Part shown: one piece after another, positions 41,432-49,791 of the stretch | How positions within the stretch are numbered: position 1 is the stretch's first letter | Layout: each line of letters opens with the position of its first letter | NCBI RefSeq assembly: GCF_020687165.1 | Contig: NZ_JAJEQC010000008.1 | Source of the DNA: Hominenteromicrobium mulieris | GTDB taxonomy: Bacteria > Bacillota > Clostridia > Oscillospirales > Acutalibacteraceae | DNA length: 64,000 nucleotides | Strand: one strand, 5' to 3' | The notes under the pieces: generated by a model | Told to the model about the DNA's origin: nothing | Seen by the model: the letters and a program-made list of their open reading frames with translations, nothing else | Databases searched by the model: none | Made by a program: the position numbers and the translations under genes

Positions 41432-43996
41432 ATGGATAATATGGAAGAAAAGAAGGAAAACCTCATACAGGTGGACCTCAGAGAGATCATGGAGACGTCG
41501 TTCCTCGATTACTCCATGTCCGTTATCGTGCAGCGTGCGCTGCCGGACGTGCGCGACGGCTTAAAGCCGGTCCACCGCCGTATTCTCTACACCATGTATG
41601 AAAACGCTCTGTGGCCGGAAAAGGCTTACAGAAAGTGCGCGGATACCGTCGGTTCCGTACTGGGCCGCTACCATCCGCACGGCGATGCTTCGGTTTATGA
41701 CGCGCTGGTGCGTTTTGCGCAGGATTTTTCCATGCGCTATATGCTCATTGACGGCCACGGCAACTTCGGTTCCGTAGACGGCGACCCGCCTGCTGCATAC
41801 CGTTACACGGAAGCTCGCATGAGTAAGCTTTCTGTGGAAATGCTGAAGGATATTGAGAAGGACACGGTCGATTTCTCCCCGAACTACGACGACCGTCTGA
41901 AAGAGCCGAACGTGCTGCCCTCTCATTTCCCGAATATCCTCGTAAACGGCTCCACCGGTATCGCCGTCGGTATGGCGACGAACATTCCGCCGCACAACAT
42001 GGGCGAAGTGCTTGATGGCGTGTGCGCTATGGTGGATAACCCCGATATTGACCTTGACGGCCTCATGCAGTACATTAAGGGACCGGATTTCCCGACCGGC
42101 GGCATCATCATGGGCCGCAGCGGCATTCGCGCCGCATACGGCACCGGCCGCGGCAGAATTTACGTGCGTGCCCGCGCAGAGATTGTGGAAAAGCCGAACG
42201 GTCGCTACCAGATCGTCGTCACCGAGCTGCCGTATCAGGTCAACAAAGCAAGACTCATCGAAAACATCGCAGAGCTTGTCAAGGATAAGCGCATCGACGG
42301 CATCTCCAATATCGACGATCATTCCGACCGCAACGGTATGCACATCGCCATCGACATCAAGCGTGAGGCTTCCCCGCAGCTCGTTTTGAACCACCTGTAT
42401 TCGCTCACGCAGATGCAGGTCACGTTCGGTGTCATCATGTTGGCCATTGTAGACGGCCAGCCGAAGCTGCTCACCCTGCGCGATATTCTGCAGGAATACA
42501 TCAAGTTCCAGAGTGAAGTTGTGCTGCGCCGCACGCAGTTCGACCTTAAAAAGGCGCAGGAGCGCGCCCACATTCTGGAAGGCCTCATGATCGCGCTCGA
42601 CTTCATCGATGAAGTCATCGCCATCTTGAGAAATTCCAAGTCTATCCCGGAAGGCAAAGTCGCCCTCATGGAGCGCTTCGGCCTTGACGATGTGCAGGCA
42701 CAGGCCATCGTGCAGATGCGCCTTGGCCAGCTGACCGGCCTTGAGAGAACAAAGCTCGAGGAAGAGCTTGCCGCACTGCGCCTGAAGATTGCGGATTTCC
42801 TCGACATCATCGCAAGCGAAGCGCGCCGCTACGGCATCATCAAGGATGAAGCCATGGAGATGAAGAAGCGCTTCAGCGACGAGCGCCGCACGGAGATCGC
42901 CGCCATTTCCGGCGAAATGGACGTGGAAGACCTCATCCCGGAGGAAGACTGCGTCTTGACACTGACGAACTTCGGCTACGTAAAGCGCCAGACGCTCGAC
43001 ACGTACCGCACACAGCGCCGCGGCGGACGCGGCATCTCCGGCATGAGCCGCCGCGAAGAAGACGTTGCGAGCGAGCTGTTCATTGCAAATTCGCATGACT
43101 TCGTACTGTTCTTCTCCGACAGAGGGCGCGTGTACCGCTTAAAGTGCTACGAGATTCCGGAGGGCTCCCGCACAAGCCGCGGCATGAACATCACAAATCT
43201 GCTGCCGCTTGAGCCCGAGGAGCGCATCACCTCTATGCTGCGCGTCACAAAGTCCGAGGAGGAAGACCACTTCCTCACCATGGTCACAAAGAACGCCGTC
43301 ATCAAGCGCGTTGCGCTCTCTGCGTTCCGCAATGTGCGCAAAAACGGTCTTATCGCACTCGATCTCGCCGAGGATGACGAGCTCAGCTGGGTGCGCCTGA
43401 CGAGCGGCAGCGATGATCTGCTCGTTGCAACGCGCTTCGGCAAGGCCATTCGTTTCCACGAGGCCGACGTGCGCGAAATGGGCCGTCAGGCCCGCGGCGT
43501 GCGCGCCATCCGTCTTGCAGAGGGTGACGTTGTGGTCGGCATGAGCGTCCTGCGCGAAAACGGTCTCGTGCTTACGGTTTCCGAGACCGGCTACGGCCGC
43601 CTCTCGAACCCCGAGGATTACCGCCTGCAGCATCGCGGCGGCATGGGTATCCTCAACTACCACGTTGAAAAATACGGCAATGTCGCGGCCATTAAGGTCG
43701 TTGATCTCAATGACGACATCATTCTCATCGCAGATGACGGTGTGATTATCCGTATCGAAGCCGGTTCCATTCGCATCTGTGCACGTCCCAGCAAGGGTGT
43801 TCGCGTGATGAAGGTCAACGAGGGCAGCAAGGTTATCACTATGGCCCGCGCCCCGCATGACGACGAGGAAGAAATCAGCGCCGTAGAAGACGACGGCACC
43901 GCCGAAGAGGGCGAAGATGAGCCCGTAACGGAAGCGGAAGACGTCATCCGTGACGATGAACCCGCAGAAGAAACAGAAGAAACCACGGAAGAGTAA
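41432..43996 (+). CDS. gyrA: DNA gyrase subunit A
   Basis: GyrA cuts and rejoins DNA. The 854-residue protein has the winged-helix domain with catalytic Tyr125 (AAYRYTE), the tower and coiled-coil, and six C-terminal beta-pinwheel blades. The GyrA box is RRGGRGISG, close to the QRRGGRG motif. It ends in an acidic tail of about 45 residues. In the quinolone-resistance region (GDASVYD, 84-90) the position equal to E. coli Ser83 is Ala86, while Asp90 equals Asp87. The gene follows gyrB and ends at a strong terminator. Confidence 0.98.
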   Translation: MDNMEEKKENLIQVDLREIMETSFLDYSMSVIVQRALPDVRDGLKPVHRRILYTMYENALWPEKAYRKCADTVGSVLGRYHPHGDASVYDALVRFAQDFSMRYMLIDGHGNFGSVDGDPPAAYRYTEARMSKLSVEMLKDIEKDTVDFSPNYDDRLKEPNVLPSHFPNILVNGSTGIAVGMATNIPPHNMGEVLDGVCAMVDNPDIDLDGLMQYIKGPDFPTGGIIMGRSGIRAAYGTGRGRIYVRARAEIVEKPNGRYQIVVTELPYQVNKARLIENIAELVKDKRIDGISNIDDHSDRNGMHIAIDIKREASPQLVLNHLYSLTQMQVTFGVIMLAIVDGQPKLLTLRDILQEYIKFQSEVVLRRTQFDLKKAQERAHILEGLMIALDFIDEVIAILRNSKSIPEGKVALMERFGLDDVQAQAIVQMRLGQLTGLERTKLEEELAALRLKIADFLDIIASEARRYGIIKDEAMEMKKRFSDERRTEIAAISGEMDVEDLIPEEDCVLTLTNFGYVKRQTLDTYRTQRRGGRGISGMSRREEDVASELFIANSHDFVLFFSDRGRVYRLKCYEIPEGSRTSRGMNITNLLPLEPEERITSMLRVTKSEEEDHFLTMVTKNAVIKRVALSAFRNVRKNGLIALDLAEDDELSWVRLTSGSDDLLVATRFGKAIRFHEADVREMGRQARGVRAIRLAEGDVVVGMSVLRENGLVLTVSETGYGRLSNPEDYRLQHRGGMGILNYHVEKYGNVAAIKVVDLNDDIILIADDGVIIRIEAGSIRICARPSKGVRVMKVNEGSKVITMARAPHDDEEEISAVEDDGTAEEGEDEPVTEAEDVIRDDEPAEETEETTEE

Positions 43997-44010
43997 TTTT
44001 CCGGGCAATA

Positions 44011-44045
44011 AAAAAGAGCGTTGGTCAGAAGACCGGCGCTCTTTT
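44011..44045. terminator. Bidirectional terminator after gyrA
   Basis: A 14-bp stem (44013-44026 with 44031-44044, with a mismatch/G-U) with an AGAA loop and T-runs on both strands, between two convergent genes. Confidence 0.88.
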
Positions 44046-44058
44046 TGCAATTTTTCAA

Positions 44059-45489
44059 TTACGCGTTCGGATCCATAATGGCGCCGTGACCGCAGCAGTA
44101 GGTGTACACGTCCGTCGGGAACAGGCTCTGCAAATATTTGCGCTCCGCGGCGGCGCGGCGGGAATCGAGGTTCACGGTGGTCATTAAATACGGTGCAAGC
44201 AGGTTAAAATCATACTGCTCTTTTGAAAAGCCCTTGATGTTCACCATGATGTCGCCGCTGAAAACAATGCGGTGCGCGTCATCCACAAGCACGATCTCGC
44301 CCTTAAAGTGCCCGCCGTTGCCGTCGAAAACACGCAGGGTAAGACCCTCAAACTCCAGCGTGCCGCGCGGGGAGATGGGTGCGTCGCTTGCAGGCTCTGT
44401 GTGCTCAATAACGCGCAGCGTGTGCATATCGGGTGGCGTGTAGCCCGTCATCAGCTTGCAGATGCGGTTATACGGCGCACAAATGCGGTTCTGCTCGCGC
44501 AGATCGGGCAGACCGTTGTTCTGCAAGGCGAAATTCAGCCGCGTTTCCTCGTTCACATAGAATGTGTCGAACAGGTCGTGCAGGCCGCAATGGTCGATGT
44601 CCGCATGCGTGACGATAAGCGTGCGCTCCATATTGTCAAAGTTCGGGAACAGGCTGCGAAAAATCTTCAGCATTTCGTCCTTGTAGCACGGAAAGCCGCA
44701 GTCGATGAACAGCAGCTTGCGGTTTTTCTCCAGAATATACGTGTTGCCCCCGCACGGCGGCTCGATGATGTGCATTGTAAACCCGCCGAACAGACTGCGC
44801 TGCGAAATGCGCGCGCGGAAGTTTTCACCCTTAAAGCTGTGCAGCATTTCGGCGATTTTGCCGATGTACGAAAACGTCTTGTGCGGCGCTTCGCCTTTTT
44901 CGTCAAGGTGCTGCATCAAAAGGTTGGAGTCTGCAATGAGCGCGTCCATATCTTCCTGCGGCAGGTGCAGAGTAGAAGCCAGCTGGTGCGCAAACGAAAG
45001 GTAAAACACCGTGTTATCGAGCACCTTTTGGCTTTTGTCGTAGTTTAAAACACGCATTTCGCACAGCTTTGCGGCGCGCTCTAAAAACGCCTTCGTCTGT
45101 GCGGGATCCTGAATGTAAATGCCGACCTTTAAATCCTGATGGTCGGTGTCGTTTTCCTGCCCGCTCATGTATGTGATGTTAAAATTAAAGCTGTCGATGA
45201 GCTCCAAAACGGGCAGCACGGCGCTCGGTACGTTCGGCAGGTGGAATTCCAGCAAAATCGTTTTGCCGGGGTTATCCTCGTTCAAAATATAGCCTACGTC
45301 GTTTAAACGCACAGCGATGGTATCAAGCTGCGCCTGTGAGCCGCTGACCTCCAAAAACAGCACGTGCAGGTCAACGGCTTTATTGTAGCTGACGCGCGTG
45401 ATGTTCGCGCCGGACTGCGCCACAATGCGCGTAGCCTTCAAAAACGCACCGGCCTTGTTCGGCAGTCGCGTGATGAATGTTCTTTTCAT
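44059..45489 (-). CDS. ACT-ACT-metallo-beta-lactamase fusion protein
   Basis: A 476-residue protein joining two ACT-like ligand-binding domains (about 3-70 and 78-150), a helical linker (about 155-220), and a metallo-beta-lactamase-fold domain (about 235-470). The metal motif is THADIDH (294-300), so the second His of HxHxDH is Asp297, giving HxDxDH. Further ligands are His394 (GGHFKG), Asp413 (SGDIM) and a His in CCGHG near the C-terminus. ACT domains usually sense amino acids, so the hydrolase may be controlled by one. No signal peptide. It lies 9 bp downstream of the Nudix gene, probably one operon. Substrate unknown. Confidence 0.82.
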   Translation of the reverse strand: MKRTFITRLPNKAGAFLKATRIVAQSGANITRVSYNKAVDLHVLFLEVSGSQAQLDTIAVRLNDVGYILNEDNPGKTILLEFHLPNVPSAVLPVLELIDSFNFNITYMSGQENDTDHQDLKVGIYIQDPAQTKAFLERAAKLCEMRVLNYDKSQKVLDNTVFYLSFAHQLASTLHLPQEDMDALIADSNLLMQHLDEKGEAPHKTFSYIGKIAEMLHSFKGENFRARISQRSLFGGFTMHIIEPPCGGNTYILEKNRKLLFIDCGFPCYKDEMLKIFRSLFPNFDNMERTLIVTHADIDHCGLHDLFDTFYVNEETRLNFALQNNGLPDLREQNRICAPYNRICKLMTGYTPPDMHTLRVIEHTEPASDAPISPRGTLEFEGLTLRVFDGNGGHFKGEIVLVDDAHRIVFSGDIMVNIKGFSKEQYDFNLLAPYLMTTVNLDSRRAAAERKYLQSLFPTDVYTYCCGHGAIMDPNA

Positions 45490-45498
45490 GCGCGCCTC

Positions 45499-46044
45499 TT
45501 AAAGCTTGCCGGCCTTTACGAGCGCAGCGGTCTTCAAAATGCCCACCTGCGTTTTGGAATCGGGGATTTCATTGTTTAACACCATCTCAACGGCTTTGTC
45601 GAGCGGAATGCGCTCCACTTCAAGAAACTCATCCTCGTCTAAGTGCATTTCGCCTTTTTGGGCCACACGGCACGCCCAGATGTGGATGATCTCGCCGCAG
45701 TAGCCGGGAGAGGGGTACAGATTGCCGAGCGAAATGTAGTTTTCGCCCGTGGTGCCGGTTTCCTCCATCTGCTCGCGCTTTACGGCCTCAAACGGGTCTT
45801 CGCCCTTTTCCAGTTTGCCGGCGGGCAGCTCCAGCAGCACTTCCTTGTACGGATAACGGAATTGGCGCACAAGCAGAACTTCGTTTTGTTCGGTCAGCGC
45901 CGCCACGCACACGCCGCCGTTGTGGCACACAACCTCTCTTGCACTCGTTTTGCCGTTTTCCAGCTCCACGGTGTCGCGCAGCACCTTGATGATGCGGCCC
46001 TCAAACTTTGTTTCGCTTGTCAGTGTTTTTTCAAAGAGCTTCAT
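45499..46044 (-). CDS. Nudix hydrolase, ADP-ribose pyrophosphatase-like
   Basis: A 181-residue Nudix enzyme of the ADP-ribose pyrophosphatase type. The Nudix box GKLEKGEDPFEAVKREQMEETG (about 76-97) has all catalytic Glu/Arg residues; the usual hydrophobic residue after RE is Gln. QFRYPYKEVLLELPAGKLEKGE matches the ADPRase subgroup. It hydrolyses nucleotide-sugar-type diphosphates, probably recycling ADP-ribose. It precedes the ACT-MBL gene by 9 bp. Confidence 0.9.
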   Translation of the reverse strand: MKLFEKTLTSETKFEGRIIKVLRDTVELENGKTSAREVVCHNGGVCVAALTEQNEVLLVRQFRYPYKEVLLELPAGKLEKGEDPFEAVKREQMEETGTTGENYISLGNLYPSPGYCGEIIHIWACRVAQKGEMHLDEDEFLEVERIPLDKAVEMVLNNEIPDSKTQVGILKTAALVKAGKL

Positions 46045-46108
46045 AAACTGTCGTTCCTTTCTCTTTATGATAAAAACTGCTTGATTTTCTCGGGAAGATT
46101 ACCCTACT

Positions 46109-46137
46109 ATTATATAAACATTTTCTTAATTTCGCAA
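46109..46137 (-). promoter_or_regulatory. Promoter of the Nudix operon
   Basis: A -35 TTGCGA (46132-46137) and a perfect -10 TATAAT (46109-46114) with 17-bp spacing. Confidence 0.8.
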
Positions 46138-46155
46138 GGCGCGGGCGGGATTCTC

Positions 46156-46184
46156 TTGCATAAATCCCGCGAATGTGGTACATT
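46156..46184 (+). promoter_or_regulatory. Promoter of the lipoprotein gene
   Basis: A -35 TTGCAT (46156-46161) and a -10 TACATT (46179-46184) with 17-bp spacing, divergent from the Nudix promoter 20 bp away. Confidence 0.65.
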
Positions 46185-46252
46185 TTATCAGAACCAAAAA
46201 TTTCTCGCGGCGGTGCCGCGTGCTATATCCCATTTTTGAAAGGAACATGAAC

Positions 46253-46885
46253 ATGAAAACCTGCATTCGTTTACTGTGTGCCGTTTGCTGCGCCGCGATG
46301 CTGCTCACCACGACCGCCTGCTCGGGCGGCAATAAAAATACGTCTTCCGCCACGGCAGAAGCGACCCCTGCGCCGGAGATCACTCCTGCGCCGGAAGCAA
46401 CAGCGGCCCCCGAAGAAGAACCCACCCCTGCGCCCGAAGGCAACACGTCCTCCGAAACGGGCGAAAATCGCCACACAAGCACCTTGCCGGTACCGGAAAC
46501 GGGCAGCGAGGAATTCCGCGCCGCGTTTGAAAACAACCCCATCGATACGCAGTATGCGGACGATATGGAAACGGCGGGCTCTGTTGCGGGCATGATTACT
46601 GCGTGCAACACGGCTTCCGACAGCTGGAAAGAGCAGATTGATTCCGTCTACACGCAGATTTTGGAGTATGGCGACGATAAAACGGTCGAAACCGTCAAAG
46701 AGGAGCAGTCCCACTGGGTGAACGAGCAAAGCACCGCTTTGCAGGACATCCGCGATTCCGTATCGGAGGATGACCCCCTTAGGGCCATCACTGTGGCGGA
46801 GAGCATCATGGTCTATTACCGCACAAGGGCCATCGACCTTTGCGCCGTATTATACGATATTAACGGCACGTTGGCGTTCGGCTAA
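46253..46885 (+). CDS. Lipoprotein with LprI/DUF1311-like domain
   Basis: A 210-residue lipoprotein. The signal peptide ends at LLTTTAC (lipidated Cys about residue 23). A Pro/Ala/Glu/Thr-rich spacer (about 30-75) with the repeated motif TPAPE follows, and then a helical domain. Its KEQIDSVYTQILEY, EEQSHWVNEQ and YYRTRAIDLCAVLYD elements recall DUF1311 (lysozyme-inhibitor LprI-like) proteins. The match is by pattern only. The ATG at 46253 is preferred to 46247, which stands too close to AAAGG. It may be transcribed together with the next two small genes. Confidence 0.65.
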   Translation: MKTCIRLLCAVCCAAMLLTTTACSGGNKNTSSATAEATPAPEITPAPEATAAPEEEPTPAPEGNTSSETGENRHTSTLPVPETGSEEFRAAFENNPIDTQYADDMETAGSVAGMITACNTASDSWKEQIDSVYTQILEYGDDKTVETVKEEQSHWVNEQSTALQDIRDSVSEDDPLRAITVAESIMVYYRTRAIDLCAVLYDINGTLAFG

Positions 46886-46911
46886 AATCTAAAAATACAG
46901 AGGATTTGTGT

Positions 46912-47379
46912 ATGAAAAAAGCATTCGGCGCAATTTTGATCGCGGTTATTCTCATTGTCTGCGTTGTTACCCTCACAGTGCAGCGCGGCGAAAACGCCAT
47001 GCTGGAGTTCCCGGAGCGCCCCGCAGAGGGCTGCACGGTGATGTCTCTTGAAATCACCGACGGCAAAGCGCAGACCGAAGTCATCGGCACGTACAACGTA
47101 AATGAAAATGTGCTGACGATGAACACCTCGGCGCTTGAAAACGCAGAGCCTGCCGAAAGCGGTGAAAACTACACATATACGCTGCCGGAAAGCATCCCGA
47201 ATTTTTATTTCAGCGACACCACGCAGGGCCTTTTGCTCTACAAGGGCTATTTATACGTGGTGACGGCGACGACGAGCGGCCAGACGCTGGAAATCATAAA
47301 TCTGAAAACCGGCACCCTCGGCGGCAAAATCTACTATTCGCAGTTTTTGAAGGAAGAAATGTCCTCCGCGGCGGAATAA
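46912..47379 (+). CDS. Hypothetical membrane-anchored protein
   Basis: A 155-residue protein with one N-terminal membrane helix (about 5-25) and an extracellular domain rich in beta-type stretches and Thr/Tyr. No known family is recognised. The start at 46912 has AGAGGA 7 bases upstream; a TTG at 46906 is an alternative. It follows the LprI-like lipoprotein by 26 bp, so both probably form one envelope-related unit. Confidence 0.7.
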   Translation: MKKAFGAILIAVILIVCVVTLTVQRGENAMLEFPERPAEGCTVMSLEITDGKAQTEVIGTYNVNENVLTMNTSALENAEPAESGENYTYTLPESIPNFYFSDTTQGLLLYKGYLYVVTATTSGQTLEIINLKTGTLGGKIYYSQFLKEEMSSAAE

Positions 47380-47498
47380 AGCATTTTTACGAACTTAAAC
47401 ATCCACCGGACGCTTTTTTGGCGTAGAAAGCCCAGTCGCAGGAGTTTCCTGAAAAGCGAGTAAAGCAAGTTTTGGAAAAACAAAAAAGGTGACACACT

Positions 47499-48119
47499 AT
47501 GGAAAAGACCCGAAAAACGCGTAAAAACCCGGTGTATTCGCTGTTTCAAAAAATCCCGTCTTTCGGAAAACTTGTTTTGGTTTTAGCAATGCTTTTTGCG
47601 AATATCCCGCTGTATCGGTTTTATTCTGCGGCTGGAACGGTTCTTCCGCAGCTTGTCACGAATTTTGTGTTCGTCCTTTATATTGCGCTGTTTGTAAATG
47701 TGCTGTATTATGCCGTGCTGACGTCTTATATCGTGCAGAAAAGCGATGAGACGAAAAGCCACAGCTGCACGGTCGTGTCTGCAGGGTCGGCCGTCAGCGT
47801 GATCGTCCTTTCCATCGGCATCACGCTGTTTGGCACCTTTGTGCAGCAAAATGATTTAGATACCCTGCTCCGGCATAGCGACTCCCCGAATGAGAACTAC
47901 ACGGTCGAGGTGCGTGGAAACCGAAAAGACCCGTACAGCGGGTACGACGCGGACGTGTATTTGATTGATAACAAAACGAACACGCGCGAGTATATCAACG
48001 CACTCACCGACGAGCAGCACATTTACATTAAATGGACATCGGAAACAGAATTTTATATCGGCATGACGGATTATATGATCACCGATAAAGGCGTGACATA
48101 TCAAAGACATCAAAATTAG
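47499..48119 (+). CDS. Hypothetical three-helix membrane protein
   Basis: A 206-residue protein with three predicted membrane helices (about 22-42, 52-78 and 92-114) and a C-terminal domain of about 90 residues (NYTVEVRGNRKDPYSGYDADVYLIDNKT and so on). The C-terminal domain is presumably extracellular, since the N-terminus is basic and three helices would place the end outside. No family is recognised. AAAAGGTGA precedes the ATG. The 119-bp gap before it holds no gene. Confidence 0.7.
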   Translation: MEKTRKTRKNPVYSLFQKIPSFGKLVLVLAMLFANIPLYRFYSAAGTVLPQLVTNFVFVLYIALFVNVLYYAVLTSYIVQKSDETKSHSCTVVSAGSAVSVIVLSIGITLFGTFVQQNDLDTLLRHSDSPNENYTVEVRGNRKDPYSGYDADVYLIDNKTNTREYINALTDEQHIYIKWTSETEFYIGMTDYMITDKGVTYQRHQN

Positions 48120-48122
48120 AAC

Positions 48123-48163
48123 AAGAAAGGCAGCCTGCATGCACATGCAGACTGCCTTTCTTT
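48123..48163. terminator. Bidirectional terminator
   Basis: An 18-bp imperfect hairpin (AAGAAAGGCAG at 48123-48133 with CTGCCTTTCTT at 48153-48163; inner CTGCAT/ATGCAG) between two convergent genes. Confidence 0.82.
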
Positions 48164-48171
48164 ACGAAAAA

Positions 48172-49653
48172 TTACTTATTAAACGGGTTCTCGGACGGAT
48201 AGGGCAGGGACTTCGGCTGGTTGTAGCCGATGTCTGCTACGCCGAGGTACTTGAAGACCTCAAACAGCGCCTTGCCGTAGTGACCGAACGCCACTGCGCC
48301 GTGGTGCGGGAAGTTCTTTTCGATGAGCACATGGCGGTAGAAGCGGCCCATTTCCGGGATGGCGAATACACCGATGGAACCGAAGGAGTGGGACGGTACG
48401 TTCAGCACTTCACCCTCTGCAACGTATGCGCGCAGCTGGGTGTCGGCCGTGCTCTGGAGACGGAAGAACGTGATGTCGCCCGGGGCAATGTCGCCTTCGA
48501 GCGTGCCCTGCGTAACCTCAATCGGCAGGGAGCGCGCCATAATCTTCTGGTACTTCATGGAGCAGAACGCCAGCTTCTTGGAGCAGGTGTTGCCGCAGTG
48601 GAAGCCCATGAAGGTATCCTTCTGCGTGTACGTGGTCTTGCCCTTGATGTCGCTGTTGTAGAGGTCTGCCGGGACGGTGTTGTTGATGTCGAGCAGCGTG
48701 ACGGCATCGAGGCTGACGCAGGTGCCGATGAACTCGGAAAGCGCGCCGTAGATGTCCACTTCGCAGGAAACCGGGATGCCCATGCCGGTGAGGCGGCTGT
48801 TGACATAGCACGGAACAAAGCCGAACTGCGTCTGGAATGCCGGCCAGCACTTGCCTGCAATGGCGACATACTCGCGGTAGCCGCGGTGATCCTCTACCCA
48901 GTCGAGCAGGGTGATCTCATACTGTGCGAGCTTCGGCAGAATCTCGGGCTTCATGTTGCCCTTGCCGAGCTCTTTTTCCATGTCTTCGACGACCTTCGGG
49001 ATACGCGGGTCGCCCTCGTGCTTATTGAACGCCTCAAAGAGGTCGAGCTCGGAGTTTTCTTCAATCTCAACACCGAGGTCGTAAAGCGGTTTAATGGGCG
49101 CGTTGCAGGCGAGGAAGTTCAGCGGGCGCGGGCCGAAGCTGATGATCTTGAGGCTCTTCAGGCCGATGATCGTTCTTGCAATCGGCATGAACTCGTGAAT
49201 CATGTCCGCGCACTCGTCAGCGGTGCCGACCGGGTATTCCGGAATGTAAACCTTTACATTGCGCAGCTTCAGGTTGTAGCTGGCGTTCAGCATGCCGCAA
49301 TATGCGTCGCCGCGGCCGTCCATGAGGTCTTCTGCGGATTCTTCCGCGGCCGCACAGAACATAACGGGGCCGTCAAAGTGCTTTGCAAGCAGCGTCTCGG
49401 AAATTTCCGGACCGAAGTTGCCAAGGTAAACGACAAGCGCGTTGCAGCCTGCGTTCTTTACGTCTTCAAGCGCCTGTACCATGTGGATTTCGCTCTCCAC
49501 GATACATACGGGGCACTCATAAATTTCGGTAGCACCGAACTTCTTTGTGTAAGCGTCGATCAGTGCCTTTCTGCGGTTGACAGAAAGGGATTCCGGGAAG
49601 CAGTCACGGCTGACGGCAACAATGCCAACCTTGACCTGGGGAATGTTGTTCAT
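48172..49653 (-). CDS. L-fucose/L-arabinose isomerase-family protein
   Basis: A 493-residue protein with the fold of FucI/AraA aldose-ketose isomerases: an N-terminal Rossmann-like part (about 1-170), a central domain, and a C-terminal domain with DTFMGFHCGNTCSKKL and VPSHSFGSIGVFAIPEMGRFYRHVLIEKNFPHHGAVAFGHYG. In this family two acidic residues and a His bind Mn2+. Which sugar is used cannot be read directly; the nearby alpha-xylosidase and xylulokinase hint at a pentose. The start at 49653 has AGGAGG 9 bases upstream; a longer frame to 49737 overlaps the 5' leader. It is monocistronic with its own promoter. Confidence 0.83.
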   Translation of the reverse strand: MNNIPQVKVGIVAVSRDCFPESLSVNRRKALIDAYTKKFGATEIYECPVCIVESEIHMVQALEDVKNAGCNALVVYLGNFGPEISETLLAKHFDGPVMFCAAAEESAEDLMDGRGDAYCGMLNASYNLKLRNVKVYIPEYPVGTADECADMIHEFMPIARTIIGLKSLKIISFGPRPLNFLACNAPIKPLYDLGVEIEENSELDLFEAFNKHEGDPRIPKVVEDMEKELGKGNMKPEILPKLAQYEITLLDWVEDHRGYREYVAIAGKCWPAFQTQFGFVPCYVNSRLTGMGIPVSCEVDIYGALSEFIGTCVSLDAVTLLDINNTVPADLYNSDIKGKTTYTQKDTFMGFHCGNTCSKKLAFCSMKYQKIMARSLPIEVTQGTLEGDIAPGDITFFRLQSTADTQLRAYVAEGEVLNVPSHSFGSIGVFAIPEMGRFYRHVLIEKNFPHHGAVAFGHYGKALFEVFKYLGVADIGYNQPKSLPYPSENPFNK

Positions 49654-49745
49654 AAAGTGATTCCTCCTGTAAATAAACGGGTGTGTATGTGTTTTGTGCC
49701 GAAAAAACGGCGCAAACGATTTGTATGTACAACTCATACACGGCT

Positions 49746-49774
49746 ATTGTAGCGCATCGCGCGGAAAAAATCAA
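49746..49774 (-). promoter_or_regulatory. Promoter of the isomerase-like gene
   Basis: A -35 TTGATT (49769-49774) and a -10 TACAAT (49746-49751), 17 bp apart. The leader is about 85 bases. Confidence 0.7.
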
Positions 49775-49791
49775 CAGGAAAAACGGGGTTA

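Noticed and set aside
48139..49752. A 537-codon open frame antisense to the isomerase-like gene
   Set aside because: Shadow of the minus-strand gene; no start site and no family signal.
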